Shown: piece after piece, positions 3,653 through 8,146 of the stretch
Numbering within the stretch: the first letter of the stretch is position 1
How the letters are laid out: the number at the start of each line of letters is the position of its first letter
Assembly: GCA_017472905.1 (NCBI GenBank)
Contig: JAFUNW010000333.1
Coordinates: forward strand, 1-8,146
Source of the DNA: Bacteroidaceae bacterium
Lineage (GTDB): Bacteria; Bacteroidota; Bacteroidia; Bacteroidales; Bacteroidaceae
Direction of reading: 5' to 3'
Length of the DNA stretch: 8,146 nucleotides
Translations under genes and position numbers: made by a program
The notes under the pieces: generated by a model
Databases searched by the model: none
What the model was told of the DNA's origin: nothing
The model's input: only the letters and a program-made list of their open reading frames with translations

Positions 3653-5293
3653 CTACACATCCTTGTGCCAAAGGTCGGCATATTCCGTCAGGATGCGGCG
3701 GATGCTCTGCCCAATCTTCACGTAATCCTCTTCATTGAGGTTGGCCAACGACACACGCACGCTCCATTCCGGGCCATCGAAGCCTCCACCGTTCAAGACG
3801 ACCAGGCCTGTCTCCGTAGCCAATCGGAAAACGACATCGAGCGGATTGTAGGTCTTTTTCAGATACTCAACAAATTCATCTCCATAGAACTTACGTGCCC
3901 AAACGAGCATATCTATCTCGCTGTAATAACCGGCTCTGAGTGTATTGGGTACGAGCGTAAAACCTGCACTGTCCCACAACGCTTTCAATCGGGCTTCGAT
4001 AAGTTTAAGCATCCGGTTCCGATAGCGATTATCCGTATCCATCAGGCTTTCCACAGCGAAGAAACTCATTTGCAACTGCTGCGGCAAACTGAGTCCGGCA
4101 GTATGATTCAATGCCACCTGCCTGCTATCGGCTACCATGCGGTCGATAAACTTCATTTCAGCCGGGTTAGCCGTAATGCTGGCATACCTGCGTGCCAACT
4201 CCGTCTGGCGTTTACGCGGAAGAGCAGCCAACAAATCATCGTAGATGTTGTCGGCATAGAGGGCAATGACGGCGGCACGCCATCCCGTAGCACCAAAATA
4301 TTTACTGAATGAGTAGACGCCCAGCGTATTGCGCGGCAGTTCAGCCAAAAGCGAACGGAAATGAGGTACGTAGGTAGCATACACGTCATCCGTGACAATC
4401 ATCAGATTCGGATTCCAACGTTCCACCACATCTTTGATGGCTTTCACCGTGTCGGAAGCAAGAGCATAGCTGGGCGGATTGCTCGGGTTGATGACGAAGA
4501 GCGCCTTGTATTTCGGATCGCGCAGGCGGTTGATATCTTTTTCTTCGTACTGCCAGAGATGCAATCCGTCCTCACTCATGCGCGAGGCCGGAATGTGGAG
4601 CACATCGAAGTCGAAACGCTTCAATTCGGGAATCTCGATATAGGGGGTAAAGGCCGGAACCAACAAGGCAATGCTGTCTCCCTTTCGCAGCAGATAGTTC
4701 TGCATGAGCGAATCGAAGATGTAGCACATGGCAGCCGTTCCCCCTTCGGTGGCAAAGAGCTGCATTTCCCCTTTTGGCGGACGGGCATCGCACAACTCGT
4801 GATTCAAATAGTCTCGCACCACTGCTTCGGTATATTTCAGGATGCGGTCGGGAACGGGATATTGGTCTCCAATGACGCTTTCGACCCATTCGTGAATCAA
4901 TTCGTCAGGGTCGGCCGCCAAGTTCATCAACATATAATTATACGCATTGCGCAACCAATCCATCCCTTGCTCACCGGCATTTTTCTTGAGAAACTCCTCC
5001 AAACGTTGGGCAATGCCCTCTTTTTGCGGCAGACCGGCCAATCCCTCAGACCAATCGAACGTGCGGCGACACTCTTCAAGCGCGAAACGTCCGAAAGCGA
5101 AGAATGCCTCACGCGGACGAGTAGCTATCCAGTTGGGATTTCCCCGTCCGGCATTCAACATCGAATGGGCCATCTTGCGCACACTTTCGTCGGCCAAATT
5201 TATCAAACGGTTTTTCAGTTCAAACGGACTGATTTTAGAAAGATTGCTGTCGAATTCTTTCACGACAGCGCTTTTTTCATTTAAATACTTCAT
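3653..5293 (-). CDS. aspD: Aspartate 4-decarboxylase (bifunctional with aspartate aminotransferase)
   Basis: This 546-residue PLP enzyme of fold type I converts L-aspartate to L-alanine plus CO2, with some aspartate aminotransferase activity (EC 4.1.1.12/2.6.1.1). Visible signatures are GRGNPNWIATRPREAF (49-64), the substrate and cofactor loop VINPSNPPS (267-275), TDDVYATYV (301-309) with the Asp and Tyr that contact the PLP pyridine and phosphate, SFSKYFGATGWR (328-339) whose Lys331 should form the Schiff base, and SVRVSLANL (511-519) with Arg513 expected to hold the alpha-carboxylate. Length fits known aspartate decarboxylases (about 530-550), which are longer than ordinary aminotransferases and form large oligomers. 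The gene follows aspT by 34 bp on the same strand, so the two should be cotranscribed. Decarboxylation consumes a cytoplasmic proton, which with AspT generates proton motive force. All key residues are present and no frameshift is seen. Confidence 0.93.
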   Translation of the reverse strand: MKYLNEKSAVVKEFDSNLSKISPFELKNRLINLADESVRKMAHSMLNAGRGNPNWIATRPREAFFAFGRFALEECRRTFDWSEGLAGLPQKEGIAQRLEEFLKKNAGEQGMDWLRNAYNYMLMNLAADPDELIHEWVESVIGDQYPVPDRILKYTEAVVRDYLNHELCDARPPKGEMQLFATEGGTAAMCYIFDSLMQNYLLRKGDSIALLVPAFTPYIEIPELKRFDFDVLHIPASRMSEDGLHLWQYEEKDINRLRDPKYKALFVINPSNPPSYALASDTVKAIKDVVERWNPNLMIVTDDVYATYVPHFRSLLAELPRNTLGVYSFSKYFGATGWRAAVIALYADNIYDDLLAALPRKRQTELARRYASITANPAEMKFIDRMVADSRQVALNHTAGLSLPQQLQMSFFAVESLMDTDNRYRNRMLKLIEARLKALWDSAGFTLVPNTLRAGYYSEIDMLVWARKFYGDEFVEYLKKTYNPLDVVFRLATETGLVVLNGGGFDGPEWSVRVSLANLNEEDYVKIGQSIRRILTEYADLWHKDV

Positions 5294-5327
5294 GGATTTT
5301 AAGAATTAAATTGTTGAAAATTCAGTT

Positions 5328-7028
5328 TTACACGAGCAAGACAATGACGACTCCCCAGATAATCAACAGGGTATTGCCTACGGCATAGGTGACGGTATAT
5401 CCGAGAGCAGGAGTTTCGCTGCCCACCGACTCTTGAATGGCTCCCAAAGCGGCCGTTGTCGTACGCGCTCCGGCTGTACAGCCCAATGCCAAAGCCGGAT
5501 GGAAACGGAAAACATAGCGTGCCAACAAAACACCTATAAACAAAGGCAGTGCAGTAGCCACAGCTCCCACCACAAAGAGCATCGGACCTACCTCGGCAAA
5601 TCCTTTCACAAAGCTCGGACCGGCCGAAATGCCGACTACGGCGATAAACATGTTCAATCCCACGTTGTTGAGTATCCAAAGCGAAGCTTCAGGGATGTGC
5701 CCCACTGTAGGACGCTGCGAACGCAACCATCCGAACACCAATCCGGCAATCAGCGCACCGCCGCTCGTGCTCAAGCTGATGGGAACACCGCCGATGCGAA
5801 CGGCCAAAGCCCCAAAAATACCGCCCAAAAGAATGCCGATACCCACAAATATCATGTCGGTCACGTTTCCCGGACGATCGGGATAACCCACCATGTGAGC
5901 AGCTGCCTCCACTTCACGCGTCAAGCCCACCAATTCCAAGACATCGCCCCGATCGATGGTCGTTCCCTCGTACACCGGAATATTTACTCCCGAACGGCGA
6001 ATGCGGCGCACACTGACCCCGTGCATAAAGGGTTTGCTGCGAAGTTCGCCCAACGTTTTGCCCTCGAAATCGCCCTTCGAAACCAACACAGGAAGTACCT
6101 CAACGGGGAAATTCAACAACGCATCGTCTATCACTTCCGGACCAATCCACTCTTCTTCCCCGATGGCATATTCGCGCCGACCGCTCAACACGACTTCATC
6201 GCCTTGCTGAATCGATTGCTTGGGCTGAATATCATCGATGATGTTGCTCCCGCGCCGCAAACGCTCCACGAACAAACGCTTGCCTTGAGTGCGAAAATAG
6301 TCTTCCAATTCGCCGGCCGTCTTTCCCCCATCGAACCAGGCATTTTTTACCTGATAGGCTCGAAAAACTACCGGACGAGAAGCACTCATGAAGCCCGGTT
6401 CGTCCTCTTTGTCGCCTGCACCCATTTTTTTCTCCAGTTCACGACAAGCTTGTTTCACCTTGTCTAAACCTCCAAGCATACGCGGACCAAGCGTTCCCAA
6501 TATCCAAGCCGAACCTGCCGTTCCGAAAATGTAGGTTACGGCATAAGCCACAGGAATCACGTTTATCATGTTCTGTTTCTCCTGACTGCTGAGGTCGAGA
6601 TTCTGAATCGTATCGCCGGCCACGCCGATAACAGCCGAAATAGTCTGTGCTCCGGAGAGCAGACCGGCTGCCTCGCCTGCATTATACCCCATCAGTTTGG
6701 CCAATCCCCACGTCACCAACAGACAGACCACACACAACAGAGCGGCAAAACCCACCTGCGGCAACCCGTCTTTGCGAAGCCCCCGGAAAAACTGAGGCCC
6801 AACCTTGTAGCCTATGGCAAACAAGAATAAGAGGAAAAACACCGATTTCAACGGACCGCCGACCTCAATGTCGAGCTGACCCACCAACACACCCACCAGC
6901 AAGACACTGGTGACAACACCCAGACTGAAATTGCCCACACGAAGCTTTCCAATCCAAAATCCCACAGCCAGCGTCAGAAAGATGGCCAACTCGGGATGTT
7001 CTCTCAGCAAATTGATTATCCAATCCAT
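5328..7028 (-). CDS. aspT: Aspartate:alanine antiporter AspT (AAEx family)
   Basis: This 566-residue inner-membrane protein exchanges external L-aspartate for internal L-alanine, moving net negative charge inward. Two Asp-Al_Ex membrane domains flank a soluble core. The N-terminal half (about 10-185) includes GYKVGPQFFRGL (73-84), the conserved GYxxGPxF-type motif, and SAVIGVAGDTI (131-141) with an acidic residue in a helix. Two TrkA_C/RCK_C-like domains follow (about 220-285 and 306-370; QQGDEVVLSG and DRGDVLELVG are their typical endings). The C-terminal half (390-566) repeats the motif logic, with GLNMFIAVVGISAGPSF (457-473) and TAGARTTTAALGAIQE (518-533). Tetragenococcus AspT is about 543 residues, so length fits. 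The gene precedes aspD by 34 bp. The ATG at 7028 follows an A/T-rich leader without a strong ribosome-binding site, which is usual for this phylum. Confidence 0.92.
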   Translation of the reverse strand: MDWIINLLREHPELAIFLTLAVGFWIGKLRVGNFSLGVVTSVLLVGVLVGQLDIEVGGPLKSVFFLLFLFAIGYKVGPQFFRGLRKDGLPQVGFAALLCVVCLLVTWGLAKLMGYNAGEAAGLLSGAQTISAVIGVAGDTIQNLDLSSQEKQNMINVIPVAYAVTYIFGTAGSAWILGTLGPRMLGGLDKVKQACRELEKKMGAGDKEDEPGFMSASRPVVFRAYQVKNAWFDGGKTAGELEDYFRTQGKRLFVERLRRGSNIIDDIQPKQSIQQGDEVVLSGRREYAIGEEEWIGPEVIDDALLNFPVEVLPVLVSKGDFEGKTLGELRSKPFMHGVSVRRIRRSGVNIPVYEGTTIDRGDVLELVGLTREVEAAAHMVGYPDRPGNVTDMIFVGIGILLGGIFGALAVRIGGVPISLSTSGGALIAGLVFGWLRSQRPTVGHIPEASLWILNNVGLNMFIAVVGISAGPSFVKGFAEVGPMLFVVGAVATALPLFIGVLLARYVFRFHPALALGCTAGARTTTAALGAIQESVGSETPALGYTVTYAVGNTLLIIWGVVIVLLV

Positions 7029-7332
7029 ACACTCATTTTTTTATTTTATCATCCTTGAAACACACTGCGAGCCGAATGGTTCGCAAAAATCAGCTTTATT
7101 AACGCAAGAAGAAGTTCACATTCCGGCAAGGTTGTAATCTCTCCTTTGCAAAACCGAGCGAGGAAGGCAAGAATAAAGAGGGGGAAAAGAAAAAAAGAAA
7201 CGAGAAGACGCTTTTTTAAAGCTTTTCTTTGAATTTTTCCGAAAAAGAACGAAATTTGCAACGCCTTAAGGGGAATCAACCACCCTACAGCGAAGAAATC
7301 AAAATCATTACAATATAATTAAAAAGTAAATT
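7029..7332. other. Divergent intergenic region between aspT and the PFP gene
   Basis: This 304-bp spacer holds the leader regions of both genes. A clear promoter is seen only toward PFP (7228-7258). Toward aspT no consensus TAnnTTTG with a spaced TTG was found; the nearest minus-strand matches (GATTTTTG at 7091-7084 and TATTCTTG at 7175-7168) lack a -33 partner. An imperfect inverted repeat, TGCGAGCC (7066-7073) and GGTTCGCA (7078-7085), lies about 40 bp upstream of the aspT ATG and could be a regulatory hairpin or operator. A purine-rich stretch spans 7161-7207. No credible gene is present. Confidence 0.6.
7228..7258 (+). promoter_or_regulatory. Promoter of the PFP gene
   Basis: TTTG at 7228-7231, a 19-bp spacer and GAAATTTG at 7251-7258 (seven of eight positions of TAnnTTTG if the two n positions count as matched) form a Bacteroidetes-type promoter. 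The start site should be near 7264, giving a leader of about 70 nt that is A-rich just ahead of the ATG at 7333. Confidence 0.65.
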
Positions 7333-8146
7333 ATGACAAAAAGTGCATTGCAAATTGCAAGAGCAGCCTACCAACCCAAGCTTCCGAAAGCTCTGAAAGG
7401 TGCTGTGAAAGTGAAAGAAGGCGAAGCTACCCAATCTGTAGCCGACCAGGAAGAGATTAAAAAACTGTTTCCGAATACCTACGGAATGCCGCTGATTCAG
7501 TTTGTTGAAGGAGAAGCCGCAGAATATCCCGCCATCAACGTGGGCGTCATCCTCTCCGGCGGACAGGCTCCCGGCGGACACAACGTCATCTCCGGTTTGT
7601 TCGATGGAATCAAGAAACTCAACCCGGATAGCAAACTCTATGGCTTCATCCTCGGCCCGGGCGGATTGGTAGACCACCACTATATGGAGCTGACTGCCGA
7701 CATCATTGACTAATATCGCAACACCGGCGGATTCGACATCATCGGTTCAGGACGTACCAAACTTGAGAAAGAAGAACAATTCGAAAAAGGACTCGAAATC
7801 ATCAAAGAGTTGAACATCAAAGCCCTCGTCATTATCGGCGGAGACGACTCCAACACCAACGCATGCGTTTTGGCCGAGTACTATGCTGCCAAACAATGTG
7901 GCGTACAAGTTATCGGATGTCCCAAAACCATCGATGGAGACTTGAAAAACGACATGATCGAGACTTCTTTCGGATTCGACACCGCTTGCAAAGTATATTC
8001 CGAAGTCATCGGAAACATTCAGCGCGACTGTAATTCCGCTCGCAAATACTGGCACTTCATTAAGCTGATGGGACGTTCGGCTTCGCACATCGCTCTCGAA
8101 TGTGCCCTGCAGACACAACCCAACATCTGCATCGTGTCGGAAGAGG
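7333..8146 (+). pseudogene. PPi-dependent phosphofructokinase, in-frame TAA at codon 127, 3' end beyond window
   Basis: The frame encodes pyrophosphate:fructose-6-phosphate 1-phosphotransferase (EC 2.7.1.90), long form (usually about 550 residues), of which 271 codons are in the window. Motifs in order are GGQAPGGHN (76-84, phosphate donor loop), GGDDSNTNA (169-177), CPKTIDGDLKN (196-206, catalytic Asp region) and MGRSASHIALE (246-256). The Asp in GGDDS and the Lys in PKTIDGD mark PPi rather than ATP use. A TAA at 7711-7713 interrupts the frame after TADIID; translation resumes at once with YRNTGGFDIIGSGRTKLE, with no shift and no further stop. In remembered Bacteroides proteins this position is Glu, so a single GAA-to-TAA change explains it. 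The next in-frame ATG is at 7954, too late to rescue activity. The rest is intact, so a recent mutation or a sequence error is more likely than an old pseudogene. Confidence 0.88.

Noticed and set aside
4361..5284. Long plus-strand frame (307 codons) across aspD
   Set aside because: It is antisense to aspD, which carries all PLP-enzyme motifs; long antisense frames arise from the codon bias of the real gene.
5433..6467. Plus-strand frame of 344 codons across aspT
   Set aside because: It is antisense to aspT, is rich in His/Gln/Arg and has no domain.
7049..7279. Minus-strand frame of 76 codons upstream of aspT
   Set aside because: It lies in the promoter region, overlaps the PFP promoter, and its hydrophobic stretch (FFLFPLFILAF) comes from purine-rich DNA read on the other strand.

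Overview
The window looks like chromosomal DNA of a Bacteroidales bacterium, most likely Bacteroidaceae (Bacteroides, Phocaeicola or a close relative). The evidence is Bacteroidetes-type promoters (TTG/TTTG, 19-20 bp, TAnnTTTG) ahead of several genes, a HU-HIG-type DNA-binding protein followed by a 'smalltalk' microprotein, a PPi-dependent phosphofructokinase of Bacteroides type, and dispersed intergenic repeats typical of these genomes. Families were identified by eye from remembered sequences; nothing was searched.

Layout. (1) 1-1073, minus strand: an almost complete HpaII-family restriction endonuclease, cut by the left edge just before its stop; no methyltransferase is visible. (2) 1074-2418: 1.3 kb without a protein gene, densely packed with structure. 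It holds a small promoter-to-terminator unit that would give an RNA of about 65 nt, a cluster of CATGCTGAGCGAAGC-type interspersed repeats, a 22-bp tandem array, and two abutting arrays with an exact 10-bp period ending just upstream of a strong promoter. (3) 2419-3397, plus strand: a HU-like protein with a very acidic tail, a 14-bp perfect inverted repeat, a 43-residue smalltalk protein and a 71-residue two-helix membrane protein that may be holin-like. (4) 3398-3652: a repeat-filled convergent intergenic region. (5) 7028-3653, minus strand: the aspT-aspD operon (aspartate:alanine antiporter and aspartate 4-decarboxylase). (6) 7333-8146, plus strand: the start of PPi-dependent phosphofructokinase, interrupted by an in-frame TAA at codon 127 and cut by the right edge.

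Function. AspT and AspD form a known metabolic cycle: aspartate enters, is decarboxylated in a proton-consuming step, and alanine leaves, which yields proton motive force and acid resistance. The divergently placed PFP gene is a central glycolytic step. The HU, smalltalk and membrane-protein trio with its phased upstream repeats is the least understood part and the best candidate for an undescribed system.
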